A DNA stretch of 64,000 bases from Pseudorhizobium xiangyangii (GCF_020531965.1 NZ_JAJAWH010000007.1:124001-188000); one strand, 5' to 3'. Shown: positions 33,839-42,350, numbered from the stretch's first letter. Translations and numbers: made by a program. The notes: a model not told the origin generated them from the sequence alone.

Positions 33839-33880
33839 GACAATCTCTCTAGGCTCTCCGCGGGAATTGGACAATCTCTC
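33839..33880 (+). promoter_or_regulatory. Direct repeat upstream of the semialdehyde dehydrogenase gene
   Basis: GACAATCTCTC occurs at 33839-33849 and again at 33870-33880, exactly 31 bp apart (about three helical turns, same face). The second ends 47 bp before the start codon. The GACAAT core matches the arms of the enuR-asnC palindrome. This is a candidate regulator-binding array. Confidence 0.5.
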
Positions 33881-33927
33881 CTCGGCAGGCGCGGGATAAT
33901 CCAGCTTACTCAAACGAGGAGCTGGCC

Positions 33928-35424
33928 ATGACTGCCGTTTTTGCTCGCCTTGACTATCATGAGGCTCTGACTCAGCTCTCGGATCGCCAGTTGCTGCGCG
34001 ATCTCGCCTATGTGAACGGCCGCTGGACATCCAGCAAAGGTGGCCACAGCTTCCAGGTCACGGACCCGGCATCGTCTGCCACCCTCGCCTGGGTCGCAAG
34101 CCTCGATGGCGAGGAAACAGGCGCTGCGGTTGATGCGGCGGCATCCGCCTTTCCACGGTGGCGCAGGATGCTCCCGCAGGAGCGCTCTGTCATCCTGCGG
34201 GAGTGGTATCGCCTCATGCTGGCTGCAAAAGAAGATCTCGCTCTCCTCATGACGCTGGAACAGGGCAAGCCGCTGGCGGAGTCGCGTGGTGAGATCGACT
34301 ACGCCGCGTCGTTCCTCGAATGGTATGCGGAGGAGGGAAAACGCCTCAACGCAGAAAGCGTCACCAGCCATCTGCCGGATACGGAGATGGTCGTGCGGCG
34401 CGAACCCCTCGGTGTCGTCGGCGTCGTCACGCCGTGGAACTTTCCTTGCGCGATGGTCACGCGGAAGGTCGCGGCAGCGATCGCCGCAGGCTGCACCGTA
34501 GTCGCCCACCCCTCGTCCGAAACGCCGTTATCCGCCTTGGCGCTCGCCGAACTGGCAGAACGTGCCGGAATGCCGCCCGGCGTCTTCAACGTGGTCACCG
34601 GTGATGCTGCAACGATTGTCGGCAGGCTTTGCGAGGAGCCGAGGGTTCGAGCCTTGAGCTTTACCGGTTCCACGGAAATCGGCCGGCTGATCGCCGAGCA
34701 ATGTGCGCCGACCATGAAGCGACTGGTGATGGAACTTGGCGGACATGCGCCGCTGATCATTTTCGACGATGCCGATGTCGAACGAGCCGCCGACATTGCC
34801 ATTGCCGCCAAATTCGCAACGTCAGGGCAGGACTGTCTCGCAGCCAACCGCATCTACGTGCAGCGGCCAATCTTGAAGGCCTTTACCCAGGCATTTGCAA
34901 AGCGCATCGCTGCGCTTGAAGTGGGCCAGGGTCTCGGCGGCGATGTGGATATCGGGCCGCTCATGCACGAGCGCGCCGTCCAGAAGGTGGAAGCTCAGGT
35001 GAAGGACGCAATCGACCGAGGCGCAAAGCTCTCCGCCGGCGGCGGGCGGCATCATGCCGGCTCGCTATTCTTCGAGCCGACGCTTCTGGTCGATGTGCCC
35101 GACGATGCAGCCATCATGCGTAAGGAAACCTTCGGACCCGTTGCTGCCGTGACGGCTTTCGATACCGAAGAGGAAGTCGTCGCTCGCGCAAACGACACCG
35201 AATACGGCCTCGTCGCCTACGTGGTGACCGCAAACGGCGCTCGTCAGATGCGTCTCGGTCGCAACCTCGAATACGGCATGGTGGCTATCAACCGGGTCAA
35301 GATCACCGGCGGCCCTGTTCCTTTCGGCGGCTGGAAACAGTCCGGCGTTGGACGAGAGGGCTCCCGGCACGGTCTCGAGGCCTTCACCGAACTCAAATAT
35401 CTTTGCATCGACACCGCCGCCTGA
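33928..35424 (+). CDS. NAD(P)-dependent (aspartate/succinate) semialdehyde dehydrogenase, DoeC-like
   Basis: A 498-residue aldehyde dehydrogenase of the GabD type. TPWNFPCAMVTRKVA forms the cofactor site, FTGSTEIG the Rossmann turn, MELGGHAP supplies the base Glu269 and GQDCLAANR the catalytic Cys303. Family enzymes oxidise succinate semialdehyde. In ectoine clusters the equivalent (DoeC) oxidises aspartate semialdehyde to aspartate. Placement before the aminotransferase favours the latter, though specificity is inferred. Confidence 0.9.
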   Translation: MTAVFARLDYHEALTQLSDRQLLRDLAYVNGRWTSSKGGHSFQVTDPASSATLAWVASLDGEETGAAVDAAASAFPRWRRMLPQERSVILREWYRLMLAAKEDLALLMTLEQGKPLAESRGEIDYAASFLEWYAEEGKRLNAESVTSHLPDTEMVVRREPLGVVGVVTPWNFPCAMVTRKVAAAIAAGCTVVAHPSSETPLSALALAELAERAGMPPGVFNVVTGDAATIVGRLCEEPRVRALSFTGSTEIGRLIAEQCAPTMKRLVMELGGHAPLIIFDDADVERAADIAIAAKFATSGQDCLAANRIYVQRPILKAFTQAFAKRIAALEVGQGLGGDVDIGPLMHERAVQKVEAQVKDAIDRGAKLSAGGGRHHAGSLFFEPTLLVDVPDDAAIMRKETFGPVAAVTAFDTEEEVVARANDTEYGLVAYVVTANGARQMRLGRNLEYGMVAINRVKITGGPVPFGGWKQSGVGREGSRHGLEAFTELKYLCIDTAA

Positions 35425-35451
35425 GCGGCCGCAACATCAAGGAATTCCCCC

Positions 35452-36831
35452 ATGCTCGACAGAAACAACGAACTCACCGCCTGGGACCGGGACCACTTCT
35501 TCCATCCGTCCACCCACATGGGTTCGCATGCCCGTGGAGAAACACCCACGCGCGTGATCAAAACCGGCGAAGGAGTCTACATCACCGACCGGGACGGTCG
35601 CACCAGCCTCGATGCCTTTGCCGGCCTGTACTGCGTCAACGTCGGCTACGGACGCACGGAGATTGCCGAAGCAATCGCCAAACAGGCGAAGGATCTCGCC
35701 TACTATCATGCCTATGTCGGGCATGGCTCGGAGGCGTCCATCACGCTCTCCAAGATGATCATAGATCGTGCGCCGGAAGGCATGAGCCGCGTCTATTTCG
35801 GGCTCTCCGGATCGGACGCCAACGAGACGAACATCAAGCTCATCTGGTACTACAACAACATTCTGGGCAGGCCCGGGAAAAAGAAGATCATCTCGCGCTG
35901 GCGCGGCTATCACGGCTCGGGTGTGATGACCGGTTCGCTGACTGGCCTTGCGCTCTTCCACAACGCCTTCGACTTGCCACGTGCACCAATCCTTCACACG
36001 GAAGCGCCCTATTATTTCCGCCGCCCTGACCGATCCATGAGCGAAGAACAGTTCTCGCAATATTGTGCCGACAAGCTGGAGGAGATGATCCTGTCTGAAG
36101 GCCCGGACACGATCGCGGCTTTCATCGGCGAACCGATCCTCGGCACCGGCGGCATCGTTCCTCCGCCGCAGGGCTACTGGCAGAAGATCCAGGCTGTTCT
36201 CCAGAAGTACGACATCCTGCTTGTGGCCGACGAGGTCGTTACGGGTTTTGGCCGACTGGGCACCATGTTCGGCTCAGATCACTACGGCATGAAGCCCGAC
36301 CTCATAACCATCGCCAAGGGCCTGACGTCGGCCTATGCGCCGCTTTCCGGCACTATCGTCTCGGAGAAGGTCTGGCAGGTGTTGGTGCAGGGGTCCGATC
36401 AAATGGGGGCACTGGGCCATGGCTGGACATACTCGGCCCATCCAATCTGCGCCGCGGCAGGCGTCGCCAACCTCGAACTGATCGATAAGCTCGACCTCGT
36501 CCGCAATGCTGGCGAGACCGGAGCATATTTCCGCAGCGAACTCGCCAAGGCCCTCGGTGAGCACCGACATGTCGGCGAGGTTCGCGGCGACGGCATGATG
36601 GCAGCTATCGAATTCGTGGAAGACAGGGACGATCGCAAGTTCTTCGATCCGTCGCTGAAGATCGGCCCTCAGGTCTCCGCGGCACTCCTGGAACGAGGCG
36701 TCATCGGTCGGGCAATGCCGCAGGGTGATATTCTCGGCTTTGCACCGCCGCTGTGCCTGACACGCGAGGAGGCAGATACCGTCGTGAAGGCGGCGGCAGA
36801 GGCCATCGACAGCGTCTTTACCAAACTCTGA
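35452..36831 (+). CDS. Class III aminotransferase, DoeD-like (diaminobutyrate transaminase)
   Basis: A 459-residue PLP-dependent class III omega-aminotransferase. Motifs are HPSTHMGSHARGETP, the substrate/PLP segment YFGLSGSDANETNIK, the Asp-containing LVADEVVTGFGRLG, and Lys289 in IAKGLTSAYAPLSG. It starts 27 bp after the dehydrogenase stop. In ectoine degradation the corresponding enzyme converts L-2,4-diaminobutyrate to aspartate semialdehyde, which the neighbouring dehydrogenase then oxidises. Confidence 0.9.
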   Translation: MLDRNNELTAWDRDHFFHPSTHMGSHARGETPTRVIKTGEGVYITDRDGRTSLDAFAGLYCVNVGYGRTEIAEAIAKQAKDLAYYHAYVGHGSEASITLSKMIIDRAPEGMSRVYFGLSGSDANETNIKLIWYYNNILGRPGKKKIISRWRGYHGSGVMTGSLTGLALFHNAFDLPRAPILHTEAPYYFRRPDRSMSEEQFSQYCADKLEEMILSEGPDTIAAFIGEPILGTGGIVPPPQGYWQKIQAVLQKYDILLVADEVVTGFGRLGTMFGSDHYGMKPDLITIAKGLTSAYAPLSGTIVSEKVWQVLVQGSDQMGALGHGWTYSAHPICAAAGVANLELIDKLDLVRNAGETGAYFRSELAKALGEHRHVGEVRGDGMMAAIEFVEDRDDRKFFDPSLKIGPQVSAALLERGVIGRAMPQGDILGFAPPLCLTREEADTVVKAAAEAIDSVFTKL

Positions 36832-36841
36832 AAGAGGCGCG

Positions 36842-37178
36842 ATGCATTCCGCACCCGAAACGATGGTAGCCGTGCTTCTCACCGGTCACGGCGGCCTCGA
36901 CAAGCTCGTCCATCGTCAGGATGTTGCTGTACCATGGCCGACCGCCGGGGAAGTCCTCATCCGTGTAAGGCCTGTGGAATGAACAACACCGACGTCTGGG
37001 TTCGCGAAGGTGCCTACGGCACCGAGGATGATCCCGGCGCCGTCTCCACATGGCGGTGGCAGGGCATACGCTCAGCTTCCCGCCCATACAGGGCACGGAC
37101 ACGGCAGGCCACATCGTCGCTGTCGGCGACGGTGTGGATGCCGGCCGGATCGGAGATTGCCTCCCCCGTTCCTATTAG
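36842..37178 (+). pseudogene. Zinc-dependent alcohol dehydrogenase family, decayed N-terminal fragment
   Basis: Homology to the first ~110 residues of zinc alcohol dehydrogenases is split over three frames. Frame 1 starts at 36842 (MHSAPETMVAVLLTGHGGL to GEVLIRVRPV). Frame 2, from about 36970, reads ACGMNNTDVWVREGAYG, where the catalytic-zinc Cys lies. Frame 3, from 37071, reads LSFPPIQGTDTAGHIVAVG and ends at TAG 37176-37178. Two single-base deletions (near 36966 and 37060) explain the shifts. The rest of the gene (about 230 residues) is absent; aztD begins immediately beyond. A ribosome site and proximity to doeD suggest it once belonged to the ectoine operon. Confidence 0.8.
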
Positions 37179-37184
37179 GCAAAA

Positions 37185-38405
37185 TCAGTGACGGACGCCC
37201 GATCCACCGATTGCCACTATGTTGAACGGCATGCCTTTTACAGGGAAACTGCGAGCTTCCTGCAGCGTTTTCGCATCAAGGATGCGAACCAGTTGCTCGC
37301 GGGGATCTGTCACTGCGATCTCATCGCCCATGACGGCCAGCCGCGGACGTGGATCGCGCCAATGTCCATCCTTGCTGTAGGGTTGCGTGATTTGCTGCGA
37401 CCGGCTGAGTTTACCCGTGAGGACGTCGAGGGTGTGGAGCTTGCCGTCTTCAGTGAAAACATAGGCCGTCGTCACACGTTTTGAATCGAGCGCAAAGTCG
37501 ACCCGCCGTCCTGGCAATTGGACCAGACGGAAGGCCTCTTCTGCTGAGGGATCGATCACGACGACCTTGTCCTCTCCGTAATTGCCAAGGAAGAATTGCA
37601 TGGCCTTGCCGCCGAGCAGCGTGCCGACTTTCCCTTCCGGCATGTCCTGACCGTATTGCAGCATCTTTACTTCAGGCGGCTTGGAGCCGTCACCGCTTGC
37701 AACCAGAACCCCTTCCTCGCACCCGAAGGCGACCACGCCGATCGAACTTGCCTCCCCATGGAGACCGGTGCAGGGGGCGATATCGCCGACCTGCTGGCCT
37801 TGGGCATCCGTAACCTTGAGGCCAAGTCGCGGCGGTAGTTCATCAGGTTTCGTATCGACCGTCATATTTGGCTCGGACATAAGCATGTACGATCCGAGCG
37901 GCACAACGATCCCGTGATGCGGAGCTGTTGTCTTGACCCGCTCATAGTCCGTTTTACCTTCAAGAAGTTCGTTCTCCCGGACGACGCGGGCTTCGCCCTC
38001 CAGATCGAAGAACTGCAAGATCTCCCCACCATGAGGAACCGCGTGGACCGGCCGCTTGCCTTCCATGCGCACCGGCAACAATGCCGGATCCTCGAGTTCG
38101 ATATCCCGATGCTCACCGTGGTCACCGAGGCTGACACCAGTCTTTATGACATCCACCGCGTTGCCATCCATCTGGACCGCGAACACGGTCTGGCCGCTTT
38201 CACTGGGAACGAGATGCGTGGCGTAGCCCTTCAGCGGAAACTCTGCCAATTGCTCACCGGTTACCCCATTGATCGCGGTCAGCTTGGCGGCCTGCTGATC
38301 ACCGACGAACAGTCGCCACGCCTCCACATCATTTGCCTGGGCTGTTGTTACGACGCCGAGCGGAATGGCCACCGAAAAAAGAAAACGGGAAAGGGTTCGA
38401 TTCAT
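37185..38405 (-). CDS. aztD: Zinc metallochaperone AztD
   Basis: A 406-residue periplasmic beta-propeller-type zinc chaperone. The signal peptide is at about 1-25 (FLFSVAIPLGVVTTAQANDV). Characteristic segments are WRLFVGDQQAAKLTAI, HAVPHGGEILQFFDLEG, TTAPHHGIVVPLGSYML and CTGLHGEASSIGVVAFGCEEG, supplying His and Cys ligands. AztD normally loads zinc onto AztC of the AztABC transporter. No aztABC genes lie in this window, so this copy is an orphan. A Zur-type palindrome sits 14 bp upstream of its start. Confidence 0.9.
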   Translation of the reverse strand: MNRTLSRFLFSVAIPLGVVTTAQANDVEAWRLFVGDQQAAKLTAINGVTGEQLAEFPLKGYATHLVPSESGQTVFAVQMDGNAVDVIKTGVSLGDHGEHRDIELEDPALLPVRMEGKRPVHAVPHGGEILQFFDLEGEARVVRENELLEGKTDYERVKTTAPHHGIVVPLGSYMLMSEPNMTVDTKPDELPPRLGLKVTDAQGQQVGDIAPCTGLHGEASSIGVVAFGCEEGVLVASGDGSKPPEVKMLQYGQDMPEGKVGTLLGGKAMQFFLGNYGEDKVVVIDPSAEEAFRLVQLPGRRVDFALDSKRVTTAYVFTEDGKLHTLDVLTGKLSRSQQITQPYSKDGHWRDPRPRLAVMGDEIAVTDPREQLVRILDAKTLQEARSFPVKGMPFNIVAIGGSGVRH

Positions 38406-38418
38406 AAAAGACTCCTCC

Positions 38419-38438
38419 TGTAATGTAATAGCATTACA
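38419..38438 (-). promoter_or_regulatory. Zur box upstream of aztD
   Basis: TGTAATG-N6-CATTACA, a perfect 7-bp palindrome with the TGTAATG/TATAACAT-like character of alphaproteobacterial Zur sites. It ends 14 bp before the ATG of a known zinc-uptake gene, overlapping the leader before AGGAGG. Repression under zinc sufficiency is inferred. Confidence 0.8.
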
Positions 38439-38560
38439 TCTAGAGGGCAGACTTTGGTCTGTCCAGCTATTTTGTGCCTCCCTCGACGAGGTCGAGCAGG
38501 GGAAAAATGCGGCTCTATATTGGCGATGGTCAAACGCCTCATCCGAGCGCGAGCAAAACT

Positions 38561-38574
38561 AGGCGCAAGCGCCT
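38561..38574 (-). terminator. Possible terminator downstream of the NepR-like ORF
   Basis: AGGCGC-AA-GCGCCT hairpin. On the minus strand it is followed by AGTTTTGC. It lies 92 bp past the NepR-like stop. The short T-run makes it a weak call. Confidence 0.35.
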
Positions 38575-38665
38575 GCTGCGCCGGAAGGTGATCTTGCTTC
38601 GGGGAAGTCGTTGAACGGATAATGCCAACCGTGAACGATCACGCTCGGCCGAACGCACGAAGAAC

Positions 38666-38845
38666 TCAGCGTTCTTTGCTGGCGCTCGCCTCTGCGAGAG
38701 AGAGCTTCTCCAGGAGATGCTGGAAGGAGCCTGTATCCTGCAATAAGTGAAATACGGACAGAGATTGAAGGTGCCGCCTGACCTCGGCATTGCCAATATG
38801 GCGATAGTACGGTTTGTCACTGCCTGCTTTGAATTCGCTATTCAT
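38666..38845 (-). CDS. Small NepR-like protein (candidate anti-sigma factor)
   Basis: A 59-codon frame starting at ATG 38845. The C-terminal half contains F41-x-x-L44-L45-E-K-L48-x-x-A51-E52, the helix pattern (FxxLLxxLxxAE) typical of the NepR anti-sigma family. The N-terminal half is polar (GSDKPYYRHIGNAEVRRHL). The alternative ATG at 38878 would overlap the promoter -10 and is rejected. A GGAAC-N16-AGTT general-stress-type promoter lies 33 bp upstream, which is expected because nepR genes are usually in the stress regulon. No phyR or ecfG is adjacent. The call is tentative, based on pattern, promoter and size. The 38439-38560 stretch beyond it shows nothing recognisable. Confidence 0.5.
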   Translation of the reverse strand: MNSEFKAGSDKPYYRHIGNAEVRRHLQSLSVFHLLQDTGSFQHLLEKLSLAEASASKER

Positions 38846-38878
38846 GCCGCTCACTGCAAATATCTGATTTGCGATCAA

Positions 38879-38903
38879 AACTATAAAGTTGACGTCTCGT
38901 TCC
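38879..38903 (-). promoter_or_regulatory. EcfG/RpoE2-type stress promoter (NepR-like ORF)
   Basis: On the minus strand: GGAAC (perfect -35), 16 bp, AGTT. It fits the looser GGAAC-N18-TT form of the RpoE2 consensus exactly. The distance to the start codon leaves a leader of about 27 nt. Confidence 0.6.
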
Positions 38904-38949
38904 CATATTTTCGACTAAAACGACAAGCGCCGGGGCTCTGGAGCAGCCG

Positions 38950-39267
38950 TCAATCATCTGCGCTGGCACCAGAAGCCCGCATCTGCTCCTCAGCGTCGTC
39001 GCCGGTAACGTCTCCATCGGATTTGCAACAAACGCCCGGCCCGTAACCTGGAACCAGGGTAAACACGACGCCGCCCTCCTCGAAAGCCCGGCGTATTTGC
39101 GTTGCCGTCGATCGGTGCAGCTGATGCCGGCATCCCTCATAGTCTCGAATCGTACTGCGAGAGACTTCCGAGCGCTCAGCCAATTGCTCCTGCGTCCAGT
39201 TGAGCAGGCCGCGCGCCGCGCGACATAATGACGGCGTCAGATTTGCGTCCAAAACTTCTTGACCCAT
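38950..39267 (-). CDS. Small XRE-type helix-turn-helix protein
   Basis: A 105-residue protein whose core CRAARGLLNWTQEQLAERS and EVSRSTIRDYEGCRHQLHRS is the typical Rhizobiales single-domain HTH. It is followed by the RRAFEEGGVVF segment common to this group, and then a polar Cys/Asp-rich tail. Start 39267 is preceded by AGGTGG; an ATG at 39303 is less well placed. It lies upstream of, and reads toward, the NepR-like ORF, and is divergent from the pha operon. Target genes are unknown. Confidence 0.75.
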   Translation of the reverse strand: MGQEVLDANLTPSLCRAARGLLNWTQEQLAERSEVSRSTIRDYEGCRHQLHRSTATQIRRAFEEGGVVFTLVPGYGPGVCCKSDGDVTGDDAEEQMRASGASADD

Positions 39268-39461
39268 GCCACCTAACCCACCATATTGGCGAATATACCC
39301 CATTTTGGGGGAAATTCAAATATGGTGTCGCAAGGCGGAAAAGCTATACTTCGGGACCCGTAGCTGCGTACTGCAGATGCGAATCAAGGTTCTGCGGTCA
39401 CTGGCGGCCAGGAGATTATAAGGTTGGGGTAATCACGCAGTCGGCTCTTCTCATACTGGTG

Positions 39462-42350
39462 ATGGCACTTCCTTTTGTCGGAAGCATCCTCATTGCACTC
39501 TTGCTCAGGACGAATTCGAGGCTTTTGCCCGCGTCGGTAGCCGGCTTTATCGCGGCAACAGTCGCGATTGCCACAGCAGCTCTCTATCCTTTCGTAAGAA
39601 ATGGCGGTGTCGTTCGCTTCGAAGCCGAATGGCTGCCACAGCTTGGGGTCAACCTCACGCTGCGAATGGACGGGTTCGCGTGGATGTTTGCCATGCTGGT
39701 GGCGATCATCGGGCTCATGGTTGTCCTTTATGCCCGTTACTATATGTCCGAGGACGATCCCGTCCCCCGGTTCTTCTCCTTCCTGCTCGCGTTCATGGGT
39801 TCGATGCTCGGCATTGTCGTCTCCGGCAATGTCATCCTGCTCGCGGTTTTCTGGGAACTCACAAGCCTCTCGTCCTTCCTGCTGATCAGCTACTGGCACC
39901 AGAACCCGGCAGCCCGCGACGGCGCGCGCATGGCGCTGACCGTCACCGCGACCGGCGGTTTCTGCCTGCTCGTCGGCCTGTTGATCCTTGGAAACATCGT
40001 CGGCAGCTACGATCTCGACGCCATCCTCGCCGCCGGTGACCAGATCAAGGCTGATCCGCTTTACCTCACAAGCCTTGTCCTCATCCTCCTTGGTGCCTTC
40101 ACCAAGAGCGCGCAGTTCCCGTTTCATTTCTGGCTGCCGAACGCCATGGCGGCACCGACCCCCGTTTCCGCCTACCTGCACTCGGCGACCATGGTGAAGG
40201 CCGGCGTATTTTTGCTTGTGCGCCTTTCCCCGGCTCTTTCCGGTACGTACGAGTGGTTCATACTTGTCGGGCTTGCCGGCATCACCACCCTTGTCCTCGG
40301 CGCCTATTTCGCGATGTTCCAGCAAGACCTGAAAGGCTTGCTGGCCTATTCCACGATAAGCCATCTTGGGCTCATCACGACTCTTCTCAGCCTTGGCAGT
40401 CCTGTCGCGACAGTTGCCGCCATATTCCACATGATGAACCACGCCACATTCAAGGCGTCGCTCTTCATGGCCGCAGGCATTATCGACCATGAGACCGGCA
40501 CCCGCGACATGCGGCGCTTGAGCGGACTCTTACGATATCTTCCGATCACCGGGCGGCTGGCCATGATCGCCAGCGCCGCGATGGCCGGCGTACCTCTTCT
40601 GAACGGCTTCCTCTCCAAGGAAATGTTCTTTGCCGAGGCCGTCGAAACCCATGCGGATTCGTGGCTTGACACTGCGCTGCCCTATCTTGCCGTCATCGCA
40701 AGTGCCTTCAGCGTCGCCTATTCCCTTCGCTTCATTCATACGGTCTTCTTCGGCCCGCCACCGGTCGATCTCCCAAATCCCAAGCCGCACGAACCACCAC
40801 ACTGGATGCGCTTTCCAATCGAGTTTCTGGTTGTCGCCTGCCTTGTCGTCGGTATCGTTCCGAATTTCACCATTGGGCCTTTCCTTGAGGTCGCAGCTTT
40901 CAGCGTACTGGGTGAATCCACGCCGGAGTACAGCCTCTCGATCTGGCACGGCTTCAATATCCCGCTGATGATGAGCCTGCTTGCCCTCTCAATGGGCATC
41001 GCGATCTACGTCGTATTCCGGGATTACTTCTCGCGATGCGATGACGGGCCTCCGTGGTTCCGCCACCTGCGTGGTCAACGTATCTTCGAGCGCGTCCTCG
41101 TCACACTTTCCTGGCGTTGGGCAAGAAGCCTTGAAGGACGGCTCGGAACCAGGAATCTGCAGCCACAGCTGAGATGGGTGACCTTTATCGGGTTCATGGC
41201 CGCGCTCCTGCCCCTGTATTTGTCTGGTTTCCAGCCGCGCATGATTGCCCCTTCCGGCGTGGATGCCCCATTCCTCGGGATGTGGATCGTCGGAGGGTGC
41301 CTGGCCATCGGAACCGCCTACCTTGCTAAGTATCATCGTCTTGCGGCCCTTGTGATGCTTGGGGGCGTCGGACTGATCGTATGCACGACTTTTGTCTGGC
41401 TCTCCGCCCCCGATCTGGCCGTAACGCAATTGCTGGTGGAGATCGTCACCACCGTGCTGATTCTGCTTGGCTTGCGTTGGCTCCCCAAGAGGGCGAACAC
41501 ACTCAAGGACGAGCTGACATTCCGCGCCCGCTTCAGACGTTTCCGGGACTTCCTTCTGGCATCGATCTGCGGGGTCGGCATGGCTTTCATAGCCTACGCC
41601 GTGATGACCATGAGGGTCCCCGACGCGATCGCCAATTTCTTGCTGGAGAACGCCTATACGCAGGGTGGTGGGCGCAACGTCGTCAACGTCATCCTCGTCG
41701 ATTTCCGTGGCTTCGATACGCTCGGAGAGATTACCGTTCTCGGCATTGTGGCACTCACGGTCTATGCCCTGCTGCGCCGCTTCCGTCCGGCCTCCGACAG
41801 CATGGCGCCGCCTGAGCAGCAACGGGCTCAGTCAGTATTTGATGAACAGCAGCCGGATCGCGATGTCGGCGATACCGTACGCGACTACCTGCTCGTGCCG
41901 TCAGTGATCATGCAGTGGCTCTTCCCGGTCGTCATCACGCTGGCAATCTACATTTTCATCCGTGGACACGATCTGCCGGGTGGCGGCTTCTCCGCCGGCC
42001 TGACAATGTCGATAGCCTTCCTGCTGCAATATCTTGCGGGCGGCACCCGCTGGGCGGAGGAGCGCATCCGCATCCTGCCGCTGCATTGGATGGGGTCTGG
42101 ACTTCTGGTCGCAGCGGCAACGGGAATTGGCTCCTGGTTGCTTGGCTACCCCTTCCTCACATCGCATTCGCGCTATCTGGACCTGCCCTTGATTGGAAAA
42201 GTACCGGCCGCCAGCGCAATGTTGTTCGATCTCGGCGTGTTCCTTCTCGTCGTGGGCTCGACAGTGCTCATCCTCGTCGCACTGGCACACCAGTCGGTCC
42301 GTATCAACCGGATACGCGCGATCGATGAATCAAGAGAGGAGCCCAGCTGA
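39462..42350 (+). CDS. phaA: Monovalent cation/H+ antiporter fused subunit A/B (PhaA/MrpA-MrpB)
   Basis: A protein of about 963 residues with roughly 20 helices. Residues 1-770 are MrpA/NuoL-like (FWELTSLSSFLLISYWHQN, KSAQFPFHFWLPNAMAAPTPVSAYLHSATMVKAG). The end is an MrpB domain (VITLAIYIFIRGHDLPGGGFSAGL). The start is odd: a good AGGAG (39410-39414) is followed 8 nt later by GTT at 39423, exactly where homologues begin, and no ATG, GTG or TTG exists there. The first usable codons in frame are GTG 39459 and ATG 39462, which trim helix 1; ATG 39462 is given formally. Pha systems exchange K+/Na+ for H+ during alkaline and salt stress. Confidence 0.85.
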   Translation: MALPFVGSILIALLLRTNSRLLPASVAGFIAATVAIATAALYPFVRNGGVVRFEAEWLPQLGVNLTLRMDGFAWMFAMLVAIIGLMVVLYARYYMSEDDPVPRFFSFLLAFMGSMLGIVVSGNVILLAVFWELTSLSSFLLISYWHQNPAARDGARMALTVTATGGFCLLVGLLILGNIVGSYDLDAILAAGDQIKADPLYLTSLVLILLGAFTKSAQFPFHFWLPNAMAAPTPVSAYLHSATMVKAGVFLLVRLSPALSGTYEWFILVGLAGITTLVLGAYFAMFQQDLKGLLAYSTISHLGLITTLLSLGSPVATVAAIFHMMNHATFKASLFMAAGIIDHETGTRDMRRLSGLLRYLPITGRLAMIASAAMAGVPLLNGFLSKEMFFAEAVETHADSWLDTALPYLAVIASAFSVAYSLRFIHTVFFGPPPVDLPNPKPHEPPHWMRFPIEFLVVACLVVGIVPNFTIGPFLEVAAFSVLGESTPEYSLSIWHGFNIPLMMSLLALSMGIAIYVVFRDYFSRCDDGPPWFRHLRGQRIFERVLVTLSWRWARSLEGRLGTRNLQPQLRWVTFIGFMAALLPLYLSGFQPRMIAPSGVDAPFLGMWIVGGCLAIGTAYLAKYHRLAALVMLGGVGLIVCTTFVWLSAPDLAVTQLLVEIVTTVLILLGLRWLPKRANTLKDELTFRARFRRFRDFLLASICGVGMAFIAYAVMTMRVPDAIANFLLENAYTQGGGRNVVNVILVDFRGFDTLGEITVLGIVALTVYALLRRFRPASDSMAPPEQQRAQSVFDEQQPDRDVGDTVRDYLLVPSVIMQWLFPVVITLAIYIFIRGHDLPGGGFSAGLTMSIAFLLQYLAGGTRWAEERIRILPLHWMGSGLLVAAATGIGSWLLGYPFLTSHSRYLDLPLIGKVPAASAMLFDLGVFLLVVGSTVLILVALAHQSVRINRIRAIDESREEPS

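Noticed and set aside
39228-39461. Extending phaA upstream to an ATG at 39228
   Set aside because: The added 78 residues show no homology to PhaA and would overlap the antisense HTH gene and its promoter; the ribosome site at 39410 points to a start near 39423.
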